From Atrichornis clamosus (lineage: Eukaryota; Chordata; Aves; Passeriformes; Menuridae), in assembly GCA_013400975.1 (NCBI GenBank), contig WBMZ01009439.1:124001-188000 (forward strand): DNA of 64,000 nucleotides, in the 5' to 3' direction. The position numbers and the translations under genes are program-made. Position 1 is the first letter of the stretch, and every line of letters starts with the position of its first letter. The notes under the pieces were generated by a model. That model made no database searches and was not told where the DNA came from. It saw only the letters and a list, made by a program, of their open reading frames with translations. Shown here in pieces: positions 36,626 to 49,710 of this stretch.

Positions 36626-38675
36626 CTGATTATGTGTGACAAATTTTAACGTTTGGCTGTGCAATCAAAGTTACAAGTTATCAAAGGAAGAAGTAGAAAA
36701 AAATCTTTACAAATTATATGATACTTAATTTATTTGTTTTATTTTATTAAATAGTTCCTCTCAGAGATAGAAACTATAATCTCTAAAACATTTTAGTGAA
36801 GAGTAACTAACAAGGAGTAACATTTTTGAGAAAAGAATTTCTCAACTCCTAAAGGAAAAGTAATATGGCTTAGCTAAATAATAGATATTAATCTTCTTTT
36901 AAAGTTTCATGAACCAAAATAATTTATGCTCATGTTAAAAAAATGTTTATTTAACTGCTAGAAATTTTGTCTGCTGCCATAGTAACTTAAAACAATAAGC
37001 TAAAACTATGTGAATGTGGATTTCTATTTTGATAACTCCAGTATTTTCAACCAAATTAACAATAGTGGTGCTATTACCATTCAATGTTTCTATTGGTCAG
37101 CTAAAAGAAAAAAAAAAAAAGAGTAAAATAAGACCAATATAACAAGGTTTGTTACAAAATCTAGAACTCCTTTTTGAGGAAAATGTAAGAATGCTGTACA
37201 TGACAGCAAATCTCCTGCAAGTTTCCTGTCAACAGAAGATAGGCTACTAGGGCTTTTTGTCAGTACACCTGCAACCCCCTCACTCACTTGTGAGAAATAA
37301 TATCCTCACCTTGGAAGAAAAAAGTGACAATCTGGGTTACGGTTGAGTTACTTGAAAATTAGTCATTAGCGATGGAAATCTCTGATACATTTGCAAATAA
37401 ACATTATGTATGAGCACTGGAACAACGTGCTGCATTTCTTTAAAGAAATCACATTTTGATTTGATTGGCCAAGTACCATCTGTCATCTCGGCAATGCCAG
37501 CAGGGTCCCATGTAAATCAGCACATTCCCAAGTTCCTTGATTGGAGCTATAGCAAAGTGAATGGAAATCTCCCAGGCTGAATGCCTGTATTTGAAAAAGC
37601 ATTTCTTTCCCTGATTTGTAGCTTGTCATTAATAGTATGTACTGGGAGCTGAAACTGAAGTTCTGAAGGCTTTGCAGAGACGCCCATGCTTGCTCAGATC
37701 TAACACTGATGTGTGAGTAATTGCTAGTTAGCAGCATGAGCATTTCCAGGCTGCTGACACTGTGAGCGTGACAACTGACAAGTTTCACTCCCATTCCATA
37801 ATAACCCACAATGAAATGCAAAGCAGAAAGCAAAGATTGCAATTTAAAAAAAGACAAAAGAAACGTTAGCAAATCTTTATTCAGTGCCTCTGGAACGTCA
37901 TTATCTTAGCTTAAGAAAGTTGATTATGGGCAAGAGGGAGATTGCTGCTAAAATAAGCACAGGCACACCTATGAAGGACAGCTTTGTTGGTGATTTGTTT
38001 GACGAATACTTCTGCGTTGCAAGGGCATCAGAGGATTTCATTTAATCTCTTGTTACAACCTTAGTAGAAACACAACACCCTTATGTTTGTTTTACTAACC
38101 TGATAAAAATTAGTGCAGTGGGTAATACTTGAGACTGTTTTTAGCCTGGCATTCTTCATTCATTGCTCAGTAAGGCTCTGGGGATGAAAGAGGGGAAAAA
38201 ACATGTTTTCTGAAGGGGATTAACACAATTTTTACCCAATAAAAGACTTGTTCTCATTTTACTGAGCCAGGTGGTTCAAGGTCTCTGTCCCAGAAAAGCA
38301 CCTTGCACTATGCTGCATTGCCACAGCATTGTAAACACATTTCAGCTTTGTTTTAATGCTAAAACAGTAACCCTGTACTCTCCATCTCTTTGGAATATTT
38401 ATCTCATCCATCTTCAGTGCTCCCCAGTGAGAGTCCGTGTTTTCTTCTGACTCCGCAGTCTGCCTTGTACTGATTTCTTTGGGAGACTTTTTATGCATTT
38501 CCCAGACCACTCAGAGTTACTGCAGTATTATGCTTCTTCCCCGAAGAAGACTATAGCTGATTGTTGACCCATAGAGGAAGAAATAGCTGCCTAATATTGA
38601 ATCCTTCTGGGGTTTTTGTATTTGAATTCATTTTTTAATATTGAAATTGCTACTGTCCTTTAAAAAATCAGCAAA

Positions 38676-38698
38676 AATTAATTATAACATAATTAATT
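38676..38698. repeat. AT-rich palindrome (10-bp arms)
   Basis: AATTAATTAT and ATAATTAATT flank the spacer AAC exactly. Each arm contains a TAATTA or ATTA core, the binding word of many homeodomain proteins. A/T-only palindromes arise easily by chance. Confidence 0.85.
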
Positions 38699-38749
38699 AG
38701 CACTACAAAGGCATTTTTCCATCTTGCAAGTGATGGATACATTTAAATG

Positions 38750-38783
38750 ATTTGAAATTAGAATCTGTTGATTCATTTCAAAT
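38750..38783. repeat. Small hairpin
   Basis: TTTGAAATTAGAATC (38751-38765) pairs with GATTCATTTCAAA (38770-38782) with a 2-nt bulge and a 4-nt loop. It lies 50 bases from the AT palindrome. Confidence 0.75.
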
Positions 38784-40180
38784 TGGCCATTCAAAAAAAA
38801 ATTGTAACATTTAAAGATTCTTACTGAATTTTAATATCTTGCAGAATAGATGTAGATGAATACTTTTAGACTGTTATTTTGCTGGAAAGGCACATGAAAA
38901 TAAGTGTCTTCTTTTCTAATGCTGGAGGATGACCATAAGAGGCTAATGGGATGCTGACTTGTCAAAAATACTGTGGGTATGCACTAGTGTGACTGAGTTG
39001 TTGCAGAGCTCAGTAACTCGCTTATGGTGAAGATATTTGCATTTACAGTTCCAGATGAAATAATGTATCTTTTAAATCCTTCAGTTTTTCATGTTGCTGA
39101 ATTTTTTTTTTTCTCACAAGGAAGAACACCTGGTATTCGGGTATCTCACCTCTTTCATTTCTGCATTTTGCTACATGGACATCAATACTCTTGTTTAGAC
39201 ACAGTAAGTGGTGTGGTTATCTGTGATTGGAACTTTAGGAAGAAAGGACTCCCTTTAGCTTCTCAGCTTCAACCCAGGATTGTCAAACTCCTTTGGACTG
39301 TTCTACTTTATAGCATGATTTTCCAATCTTTTTCTTCACCAGTGAGGGTGGTTACTGGAGTTCCTTCTGCCACCTGCTTGTCATTCCTATCTATCTGCTC
39401 CTCCCTATTTGTGCTGGTGCCGTTGTGTCAAGGGGCACCAGCTGCACTCCATTACTGAGAAGTGCTGCCTCCCTTCATCAAAGCCAAGATTTATTTGAAG
39501 TTATATGGGTGGGGAAGGGGGGTGAATCCTGGCAAGTACACAATTGTTCTTATTGTGTAAAGAGAAAGTAGGAAGATGTGCTAGCCCTCTTGCCTCCTTG
39601 TGCTCAGAGCAGCTCGAGGACAGTCTTTGGCTGATTTCTAAGTCTTTTTTCAGAGACAAGAATGGGTCAGGGGTGGCACTAATGCTTCTGCAGCGTGACT
39701 AGGCCACTAGCTGCCAGGACAAGGAAGTGCAGATATTTATATAATCTACTAGAGTGAACAAACATCTCCTCAAAGACCAGCTGGTTTAAAACTCAGCTTC
39801 CCCCACTCCCACATGGTCTGATTGAAAAGATATGAACATAACTAATTTTTAAGTACATAAAATGCAAATTGGCTAGAAAAAGTGGAACAGGAAGAAGCAG
39901 AACTTGCATAGAGCTCTTCCCCTATCCCTTTCTCTTTGCAAGTGACTGTTTCTCTATTTGGCTTCAACTATCTCAGCAACTTTGTGCAGCAGCACACAGG
40001 GCAGCCTGCCTGGCTGCTTCCAGTTCCTCCTTGCTCCCATTTTGCACAAACTGGGATTTTTCCCCTGTGCCACCTCTCATGTCTCTGGAACCTCTCTCAT
40101 TTAGTTGCTCCAGGGGAGGAATATCAGTCGCCTCCTCTAAAAGGTTCCGTGCGTTACCTTAGCAAAGAAATGCCCTGAGG

Positions 40181-40224
40181 ACTAGTATAGCTAGTAACTG
40201 AGACTAGCATAGCTCAGCACTGAG
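40181..40224. repeat. Two tandem 22-bp units
   Basis: ACTAGTATAGCTAGTAACTGAG is followed directly by ACTAGCATAGCTCAGCACTGAG, identical at 17 of 22 positions: an old local duplication. Confidence 0.8.
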
Positions 40225-41384
40225 AAGTGACTGCTGCCTGCTAATGCAACCTGTAGCTTTCCTTAGCATTTCTTTTGCCTTTTGGCTTTAGTGTAGATTG
40301 TTAATTCACTTTTGATAGCCTGATTTTTCTCTTTTTTATCTTGAACTCACTTTTCCTTTTATCCTTCAGTTTTCTCATACAGTCCATGGTAAATATGAAG
40401 ATTTTATTTCACATATTATATAATACATAGAGACCTTATTTGCATATTTTTCCTGATTTTGAAACAATTCCTTATGTTCTCCTACATAATACATAAAAAT
40501 AATTGAAGCAAAGCTCATTTGCAACTTTAGAATCACTGCGAGATATTGAAAGTGGCTCAGGGTGGACTGTTTGTAATGTCATTAATTCAAAGACCTAGGT
40601 TAGCTGTTTATTTCACAGTTATTGCCTTTGGAACATCTCTAAGCTCTTATGGTAGGGTTTTCCACAGTTCATATCACAGCACAGGTTTTTCATAACATCT
40701 TTTTGCCTTATTTATGTTAGGATCTTGGAAATTCAAAGATTTAGGGATAAGTTTTTCTTCAATAACTGTTATTTCTCTCTCTATAATCTCATACATTTCA
40801 GAATTGAGATATTTTCAAACATTCCCTTTTGAGACAGGCTCATGTTGTATCACTAAAAGGTGTTATTACCAAATGAAGTTAGGGCTTTCAAAATTCATGG
40901 TTGTTTTGAAGGGTGAAATCAATACATCTACCAGAGTTTTTAGGCCTCGATTATGAAGGAATGTGCTGAGGTATTCTATCTCTAAAAGAAGTTTTCTGCT
41001 TGCATTGAAGTTGCCATTTATCTGTAAAGCTTAACATTATTTCATTAAACTTCCAAAACAAGAATTTTCAAAAGGTAAAGCTGAGATGTGAGACTGTTTG
41101 GATCATGATAATCACAATGGAAATAGTAATACAGATTGCAGAGTGATCTTTAGTTTTCTAGGACATGGTAGGTCCAAATACAGATTACAGAAGGAGAAAT
41201 TGCAATCTGGAAGAGCATTGCTAACAATGATACAGAGGTCATAGACTATGAAGGAAATCAAAAGGAGCTTCTCTCTTATGATGCAACAGAGAGGAACAGA
41301 CATGGTGAAAACAACTGATACCAGAGTCTGAATATCTACTTGAATTGATTTAACTGAAATTCAGCCTTCTGAAAGTGGGGTGTG
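40225..41384. other. Unique AT-rich DNA
   Basis: Nothing recognised. Short open frames (40714-40956 +, 41112-41303 -) are without domains. Confidence 0.65.
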
Positions 41385-41414
41385 CAGATGGGTGATGTCC
41401 AGATGGGTGACCTA
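41385..41414. repeat. Two tandem 15-bp units
   Basis: CAGATGGGTGATGTC and CAGATGGGTGACCTA follow directly; the first 11 bases are identical. Confidence 0.8.
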
Positions 41415-43000
41415 GATTTCTGCTGTGGTCCGTGGAGAAAAAGTTCCATCCAAATCATCACTACCTGATCCTGAGAGAGGTGTCTAAGAGATAAGGATGA
41501 ATTGCTTTCTGGAGTTGCCTTCTGTTCTCCACAGACTGTAGAGGGACCTTGGAGACTTGCTCAGGCTAGATCTCCAGCTTGTAGACAGCTAAAACGAGAT
41601 GAACTAATATTTAAAGAAGCATGCTGAAAAATCAAGAGCACAGAAGAAATCAACAGGAACAGTATGAGGGCTGAGGATAACGTCAGAATGAAACACAGAG
41701 AGAGGTCAACATGGTTTATTCTATCTAAAAGATTATTTACATGAAATATGATCAATTTGGATAAGTGTTTTCATAGGAAGAAGTTAATGGGTATCACAGA
41801 GCTCTTTAGTCTAGCAGGGAGCTGCATAACAAGAACTAGCAGCTGGAAGATAAAACTAGAAACACGACAGTTGAAATAAAGTGTGAATCATTAGGACTAA
41901 GGATGATTAAACTGTAAAATATGATCTGGGCAAGTGTTGAATTGTCTATGCTGCAGGCTTAAAGTCAATATCAGGTACTAAAATGTTTAAACCACAATGA
42001 ACATTTTACTTGTAGTATAAACTGCTAGGTGTAAGATATCTGGTTTATAATATTATTAGATCAGATTAGGCTTTACACCCTTCCAATTCAATAATTAATT
42101 GCACCTCCTTCTTTATCATATTTTTACTTGATATAACACTTTACTGCTTTTTGTCTGCTGTGATTCATAAGAATGTGTTTTCAGTGTACTGCCATACCTT
42201 CTTCATAAAAAGCTTCAGTTTAAGCTTTAATTTTAGGAATAGTGCAAGTAAATATTTCAAAGGCAGAATGACTTTATCCTAGGCTTGGGAGCTAGAAAAC
42301 TTCTCTAGTCTAAGGAAGTTAGCTAAACAATCTCAAACTAAGCACAAGCATAACAGGTTTTGTGTTTTTTTTTTATCAACCTGGATGCTGACTCAGGTGC
42401 TATGAAGGTCAAAAGGGCTGTGCTCTATTTTGATCTTGGGTTTGTGTGCTGGTCAAATCAGTAAATATTACTGTTCTTGTTAGGAGCTCCCTGAGTGCCT
42501 GAACTATTAAGCACTAAAACCATAGAGAAATATGTAATCAACCCCAACATGACATGACATTTGTGTTAATGATATCTTTAGGAAGACAGCAGCAAGGCCT
42601 TTTTTAACCGTCTCCTGCCTTCATAAGCTTACAAATCTCTTTTAGTAAATTGTTTACTCTTTCTTTCCTGACCATCCTGTCAGCATAGCCCCAATACTGA
42701 ACTCCTCCTAGTTAGGTCTAAAATGTCAGTCCATAGGGGTTCTACCATATTATAGGTACAGATCTTCCATTAACTTGTATTTCATATTAAGACTATAATG
42801 TGAATGATAAAGGCTTATACTGTATAGTTACACTTCCTTACCCAGTAATTTTTTCCCTATGTTTCACATTCCAATGAAATAATGTTCCATTGATGTTTTT
42901 TTCTCTAAGTTTCCAATGTGACTACTGTATCAAGCTAGGTATTCCAGCTCTAACATCTTGTTTCTTACTTTATCTGTGTTGAAGCGTAAATTTGTTGAAG
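41415..43000. other. Unique AT-rich DNA
   Basis: Nothing recognised. A 64-codon frame on the - strand (41561-41755) is hydrophobic but matches no family. Confidence 0.65.
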
Positions 43001-43004
43001 TTTC

Positions 43005-43062
43005 TTTTTTTTTTTTTTTATTTTAACTTTTTCCCAAAATTTTTTTTTTTTTTTTTTTTTTT
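43005..43062. repeat. Paired poly-T tracts, T(15) and T(23)
   Basis: T runs at 43005-43019 and 43040-43062 are separated by 20 bases. On the minus strand they would be a poly-A tail directly after the decayed retroelement at 43072-44900, which would explain their position. Confidence 0.85.
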
Positions 43063-43071
43063 AATTTAACT

Positions 43072-44900
43072 GTTCTCCAAAATTTTCTGTTTTATGTTTT
43101 TCCAGTCTTTCGTTTACTCTTCTCTTAAGGATATACAGCAGTTGTGGCTCTCTCTAAGAATACGCATCACCGCAAACTATGTGGTCTTCGGCTTTTCCCT
43201 AGTTTAAAAATCCTCCTAATCTGTTACATTTTAGCTCCTCTAGAGTTCTTTTCTTCTGGAAACCTTTAACTGCAGGTGTTTCCTCAGCTCTTAAAGAATC
43301 TAACCTCTCTTTACAAAGTTTCCATGTACAGCTGTTGTACCTCTGACCCTGCAAGATAACAAACAGCCTTGCAGTTGGCCCTGTTATCAAGGGCCCTAGT
43401 GTTCAGTTTCCCCTGGTGGTCTGAATTCTGCCCCCAGAGCATCTGTCCTCATTTTTCCCTGTGTTACCTGTATGGACGACTTGCTGATTCTTGTGGAGTA
43501 CTGCTAGCAGGTTTTGCATGTCTGTCCAGACTTCCAGGAACATCAAGCCGCTATTGCATCTAATAGGAAACAACTGCTTAGTCCGTTCTGATACTTCTAA
43601 ACCATATTCTTATTGCAATGAAAATCTCCTTTTGTATCTGAAACTTTCCTCATACAGATTTTTGTTGTGCTTTCCTTCCCATTTACACAGGAATTGCTGG
43701 ATCTATCTTTCAGCCAGAGCCTTTACCTGATTGACTAATTGTCCAAGTAAGTATTTTATATTTTTTCCCCACTTTGAATTTCGGAATATGTTTTATCCTA
43801 TTTTATTGCATGTACTTTATCAAATTTTAATGTCTCCATCTCCTTTAATGTGGCCCTTGTGTATCTCCTTTCCTGACTTTATGCTTCTTTTTCTGATTAT
43901 TCTGATTAACTTCTCTGCCTTGCTCACCCTACTCCTTCCTTCAGCATGTGTCTTTTTCTTGTCTTGTTTTTTTATTCTTCATCTGCACCCAGGAAGTCAA
44001 TCCATAGTGTTTCCATATGTTACACTTTTCTCTTTTTATGTGTTGAGAGGTGACAGACTATTAGGGACCTATCAGAGCTCTCTCTTCAAAGTTCTTCTCC
44101 CTACTTTATTTACTTTATATCACACAAAGATTGATCATGGTGTGCTAATTAACCAAGGACTGTGGTTGATGAGGAAATCCCTGTGTCAAAAGACTGTTTC
44201 CCTTTAATTCCTCCCAAAGATTGCACACCTGAAATCTTCCTCAGATGCAAATAACGTATTTCATTAATTCATCTGTTAATCCTCACTTTATTGTTGCTCC
44301 AGTGCAATCTCCCCTTCGGGGACAGAGTTAGTTATCATTCAGATCATCTTGCTTTGAGCCTCATTTCTAGTGGGCAGAGCTGTTCTGGCAGGATCATTTG
44401 TTCCAATGTGAAGGGCAACTAGGGGAGCTTTTTCTGCGCTTTCCTTGCCGCCACTTCCTATCAGCATTTGCTCTTGCCACAAACACATCTCATACCTCTG
44501 GCTCATAGCAGATATTTTATGTCTTCCTTGGGTGCAACAGTGTGAGTGAGAGACTTGTCAATTCTTACAGCAAAGTCCAATAGTCACTACCTTTTTCTAG
44601 TTCTGGTGTAAATCTTAGGCTTTCATTCTGCTGTCAGAAGATCATTCTATTCTCTGTCAGAGCCTAGCAACAAGTCATCCTTATCCCTCTTTTGTTATGG
44701 TCCCTTACCTTCCTAGGCTTCCCTCTGCTCTTGTACTTGTCACTTCTCTGTTCCCGTATTGCTCTCCTATGTATCTTGTCTCAGTTTCTCAGGTGTTCAA
44801 GGTGAATTTGATGCCTAAGGGGATACAAACAGTCCAACTTTGCACTCTCTGTAGTCTAGAATTTTAAAGGTAGATGAGCAAAAACTGTCCAGACTCACAC
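43072..44900 (-). mobile_element. Probable decayed minus-strand retroelement
   Basis: The + strand is markedly pyrimidine-rich over this span, so the minus strand is purine-rich, as old LINE coding strands often are. It carries one protein motif (described separately at 44342-44557), and its minus-strand 3' side meets the poly-A-like tracts at 43005-43062. A 63-codon minus frame at 43199-43390 and a long hydrophobic + frame at 43731-44207 (the mirror of the purine-rich strand) have no recognised domain. No reverse transcriptase block was found. The 5' edge is a guess. CR1 elements normally end in a short microsatellite and not poly-A, so if the tail belongs to it, it is another type of retroelement or a retrocopy. 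Confidence 0.35.
44342..44557 (-). pseudogene. SGNH-hydrolase-like fragment (LINE ORF1 esterase type)
   Basis: A 72-codon frame open between stops reads, at 44422-44384, LVALHIGTNDPAR. The GTND part matches block III (GxND) of SGNH/GDSL hydrolases, and 'VVxHIGTNDIxR' is the form found in the esterase domain of ORF1 proteins of CR1-clade LINEs. Residues before it (HCCTQGRHKISAMSQR at about 44540-44493) resemble the 'CLPGATVQDI...R' segment that precedes GTND there. The catalytic Ser block (GDS) and the terminal DxxH block were not found. It is a relic. A chance match is possible since only one block is clear. Confidence 0.45.
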
Positions 44901-46863
44901 ACAAATATACTTTGTTCTTTGATTTTATCACTGACTGCTGGTGTTTTTTTGACAAGGTCAGTCTTTTGTCCAGGTTAAAACTTGGTTCTCAGCCTGTGGA
45001 AGTGATCAAAACCATGAGATGTGCTACAGCACTCGCCTGAGAGACTTATTTCCTAGCCCCTGTCTCGTTGCTGCAAGCACTACAGAGTAACAGGGAGAAA
45101 GATGCATTCATCTAAACTAAATGATCAAGGAGCTGCTCCTTCCTCATCAAGGAGTTAAGTTTGCATGCTGTTGCTGCCTGAATCATTTATGAAGAGAGCC
45201 ACAGTCCCTTGGAGGATGTAGCTGAATGAGTAGCAGTTAATCTGCAAGATTGATACCATCTCCAACTGGGAGAATGGCACAGAATCACATTGTGAGAATG
45301 TACATATTTTGTGAAATTACTTCTCAAGGCATATTCTTTTGGAACCTGCAATCCTGCACCAGTGTGTGCAGACTGTAATTGCAATCTCTCTGAATTCTGA
45401 TATTTTCTAGGAGTTCTTTTCTACTATACTTTTTCCCATACAAAGTGGCAATAAAAAAGAAAGGTTTTGGGTTGAAAGGCCAACCACTGAAAAATCCATG
45501 AGAGCCAGAAGTAAAATTACAAGTCTAGGTCAACTCCTTTGGGTGTTCATGCTGTGTAGTAATTTATATTCAGGTGCCTTTTTCTCTCCCACACCCTGGA
45601 CACTGTATTTTCCATGCACGGATGCAAAGTGTTCCTTTAAATGATCTGTTCTTCTGTTACTGAGCACTGAGTGACCATAAGCTTTATTTACTCTTTGTTA
45701 GCAGTTTCCAGAGAGGAGTCATGAACTGAGGTGAAGTTGTGCCAGGGTAAGCATGATTACCAGCCTGACTCTTCCCACCGTTACAGTATATTGGCTCTAC
45801 AGCCTGATAGATGAGGCTCAACTAGAAAGGGGTCACAACTAAAAGAGAAAAGTAGGAGCCTGTACTTTGCAATATTCAAATACAATTTTGATGACTGAGC
45901 CTGGCACAGCATGGAGGTTTTACCTCCTTGCCCGGTGCTTGAAGACAGGCCTGGTAAAGTTTGCTCTGCTGAGTGGGAATGTGTCATGGTCCCTGCTTGT
46001 CTGCTTCTGGAGGGTTGCTGCTCCTTCATTGCCTCCCCAGCCTTAGGCAGAACTGGAAATACACAGAGCTGCACAGTTCTTTTCTATATCACCAAAAGTA
46101 GCTCTAGTGGCAAAAAATGTTAAGTCTGGCACTTGTACCTAAGTGCCTCTGGCTGGAACCAACAACCTTCATCTTAACTGCAGGGATGGACTGACTCCTG
46201 GCTTTTTACCCCAGCAACTGGTGGGAATGAAGAGCACTGGAGATCTCATAAAGGTCCCACAATTTCCATAGCAAGACATACAACCTACTCAGTTGAGCTG
46301 ATGAATTCTTATAATGGTGACAACACCTTTGAGGGTGAAGTATGCACCACTGTCTTACACATCCTTGCTAAGTGTAGAATCTGTATTACTGGTCTATTGC
46401 ATTTGGTTTCTGCAGGGAAACAGTGGAGTATGACAGCTGTCAGTCTCTATCTTTTATGTAATTTTTTCCTCTTGCAAGGAATGGGTTTTATATTAAGGAA
46501 CTATTTTGTCTTACTACTCAGTCATCTAGTCCGGGTACTTCCTAGTCAAAACATGGTCAAAAAATGGGAAATTGTCAGCCTAATGAACTGTGATCATGCA
46601 AAAGGTGATCACGTCCCTGGTGGGCCTAGACTGAAAGTTGTTTTGGTGTTCACATGTTCAAGTGGCTGTAGTCTAGTTTTTGCCCTAAGGAAGCCTAGAT
46701 GGGAAAAGCAGCCAATCTTCCAAAAACATCTTCAAAACTTTAAAGAGTAAGTCTTGAATACGCATTTTTTTCAGTATAAATTTGGTTTAATGGTGTGTAG
46801 TAGCACTTGAAATACAGAATGTCAGTAGGTGATGGAGAGACACCTTAAATTGCCTCATGGCAA
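44901..46863. other. Unique non-coding DNA
   Basis: No gene recognised. A 97-codon - frame (45781-46074) and a 149-codon + frame with an ATG (46301-46750) have no domain signal. Confidence 0.6.
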
Positions 46864-47150
46864 ATCATAGAATCACCAAATATCCTAAGTGGGAAAGAAC
46901 CCAAGAGGATTGAGTCCAGCTCCTGGCCCCAGCACAGCATCCTCCCCAAGAATCACATCATGTGCCTGAAGTCCAAATGTTTCTTGAACCCTTAGTGTTC
47001 TGATCACCTCCCAGGGGAGCCTGTTCCAGCTCCCATTAACCTTCTGGGTGAAGAACCTTTTCCTAATATCCAGCCTAAACCTCCCCTGAAACAGCTTCAT
47101 TTGCTGGTCACCAGAGAAAACCCCTTTGCTTGCCCTTGTGAGGCCTTAGC
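46864..47150 (-). mobile_element. CR1 LINE 3' fragment
   Basis: The + strand begins AATCATAGAATCACC and continues with reverse-complement CR1. The minus-strand frame 47100-46885 reads LFQGRFRLDIRKRFF and WNRLPWEV, the extreme C-terminus of CR1 ORF2. It is truncated soon after 'cccttgtgaggcc' (about 47150). Confidence 0.93.
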
Positions 47151-47768
47151 TGTAATTTAGGATGAAGAGGTTACCTGGCTAGCTAAGGAGGAATTGCATT
47201 GGTCAAGTATAACCCAAGAACTGTATTAGTTTTTACTTTTTGCCATTCTGTTTCCAGCTTTTTAATCCAGACCTTGATCTTTTACTTTGATATATTTGCA
47301 GCATTTTTCACTCTCAAGTGCCCCTGTTAAGAGTCAAGTCCAAATGAATCTGATCAATTCTTTGCACAAACTTCTTCTGAGGAGACAAATCTAATCTAAC
47401 TGGTGAATGCAGAGGGCCACAGGCAATTATGCATGGCCACTTCCTGGGACATATTGAGAGCTTTAAAAGCTGCATTGGAAAGGCTATAGAGGATATTGTG
47501 TCCAGCTCCTTGATTGTCTCGGGTCTTTTCTTGCAGAGGGAAAGAATCTCAAGGCAGAGACAAAACTTAAAGCTCCCTGAGTAGTAATACAGACCTTGGG
47601 TCATTTGGACATTATTCAGCAAAGAGAGGGAGGAGAAGGAGTTTTTTTTCTCCCTTGGACACTGTGAGAAGGGTCTTCTACGTAAAAGAAGATCTTAACT
47701 TAAACTCCTTTGGGATGAGAAACACTAACTATTCTAGTATATATATGTATAGTTTAATTTGTTCTTTT

Positions 47769-47791
47769 AAATGAATAAATGAATAAATAAA
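47769..47791. repeat. AATGAATA-type simple repeat
   Basis: Alternating AATG and AATA units, about 23 bp. Confidence 0.75.
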
Positions 47792-49620
47792 AGTATTTTG
47801 TTCACTGCCATGGAGTGCAGCATACTGAATATTGTCTTGCACTTCTTTCACCACTAAGGAGCATGGGAGATCAGCATAAAGAAGGACAAACCACAAGTAT
47901 GTGGTGAGTTGTCTAGGCATAGTGACAAACATGTTCTCCCTCTGACGACCAACAAACTTTTTGCTCTTTAGAAAAAACACCAATCAAGTTTTAAAAAATT
48001 TAAATACATTCCCATATAAATACGCCAAAACTACAAGATAGATTATTTATAGTGTAGTAGCTCATGTACAAATATATTTGAATTCTCTATTTCCTCAGAT
48101 GAGCTGTATTTGTAAATCTCTCTATATGCTTCCTTGAGCTTAGATAGACTCTTCACCATGCTTTTCAAAAATTAAAAATATATTTGTTGTCCATCACCTC
48201 TGCTAACGATGCCACAACTTACTGAAATGATGTGTTCCTGACTGTTTTTCATGTTTTCCTCTACAGGTATTCACACCTCACCATTTCCAGGTTTTTTTCC
48301 AAAACAGTCTCAGAAGATGGGAGGAGAAACAGGAGGGCTTTTTTCTTCCCACTGTTTCATTTTCGTCTTCCTTCCCTTTCTGCCTCAACTTACCTCCACC
48401 TCAGAGCTATACACTTAGCTATACACAGATGACTCTGTGGAAGATAAATGAAGCTGTCTTTGGCAAAGTTTTTCAGGACAAAACGCACGTGAGAAGTGAA
48501 CAGACCCCTCAGTGGCAGTTGAACATAGGCAGTCAAACTTTCAGTCATCAAAACTCAGAGGCAGCTTTGGACAATGCAAAACAAGCAAATATTTTTCCCA
48601 CACCACCACAAGAACCTCACTGTTCTTTTCCTGTTATGACGTTCTTCCTGCTCTCATGAGTAACACTAAGAGAAGTGACCAGTGTTGTTGGAAATTGCAT
48701 TGTTTAACATCTTTTTTTATACACTATGATGTCAATACCAATATTGGTTTCAGGTAGGTGAGCTAAACTTTAGGTACAGAAATATAGTAAATGGATCCCA
48801 GTTCTCATTAAAAAATTTGGAGGAAATAAGCAAATATTTTCCAGTGATATGGGAGATCCTCCCTCTTCTGTGGAAGAAATTATCCCTTTCCTTTTCTTGA
48901 GGAATATTTTAACACTACCTGTAGAGTAGGAAATCAGAACTGAATTATTCTGGCTATGGGATTTGTTTTACTTGAGAATTGCCCAGGGTAGTAATTTTCT
49001 TGCTGCCTGGGACTGACAAATGTGATTTTTATCCTCCCACTGCAAGCAGGTACAAGTACCTGTCATGGATTTGTAGACTTTATGTGAGGAGATAATGTTT
49101 CAAATAAATGCAGATACACGTTGCGGTTTGCACAAGTAGGAGCTGTGGCATGAGACCTCAGGAGAGAGTGAAGGAATCTCTGCTATTGTGACAGCGTTCA
49201 CTACTCCTTGGCTTCTAATTCATTTAAACTGCCTTGCTTTCTTCCTCTTCTGAGGTATTAATTGTGGATATCTCACAATGACAGCTCTTGGCCTTCTGAA
49301 TTCAAGATTATTACTGTTTTGATGTCAGGTAAATATTTGCATTGGCTGTGATTAGGTTAAGGTTGAACTGGTAAATGAATGCTGTGAATTTAGGTATGAC
49401 AAGATTGTGTATGTATGAGAAAGCTAAAATATACTGATTTCCCAAGACGAAATATTGAAGGATTTTAAAGCAAGTTTCTGCTTTAATATTATTTGCAAGA
49501 AGTATGTCTTCGCATTTCCTTCTGCAAAAGTTTGTTGCCTTTATGCTTTGCTGTGGTATTTTCCTGGCTTTTTCCAAATGAAATTTCTGTAAGGGAGTTG
49601 AACTTTTGTAAGTGATGTAG

Positions 49621-49710
49621 ATTTTTTTTTTGTGTATGTCTGTTTTTGGTCTATTTTTTTAAAATATATTTTTTATATTTTTATTGTATTGTATTTTATT
49701 GCATTGTCAC
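49621..49710. repeat. T-rich / TATTG low-complexity stretch
   Basis: T runs followed by TATTG and TATTT units. Confidence 0.7.

Larger units (their letters stand above)
36626..40180. other. Unique AT-rich non-coding DNA
   Basis: No gene recognised. A 129-codon frame on the - strand (37483-37872), an 83-codon one (38259-38510) and a 144-codon frame on the + strand (39024-39458) show no domains. An A(13) run is at 37108-37120. The stretch 37440-37860 reads like complex, non-repetitive sequence; conservation cannot be judged here. Confidence 0.6.

Noticed and set aside
39024..39458. 144-codon + strand frame
   Set aside because: Hydrophobic and Ser/Phe-rich with no domain; consistent with translation of T-rich DNA.
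43731..44207. 158-codon hydrophobic + strand frame resembling a membrane protein
   Set aside because: It arises from a pyrimidine-rich strand, which encodes Phe/Leu/Ser by default; the opposite strand holds the better-supported retroelement signal.
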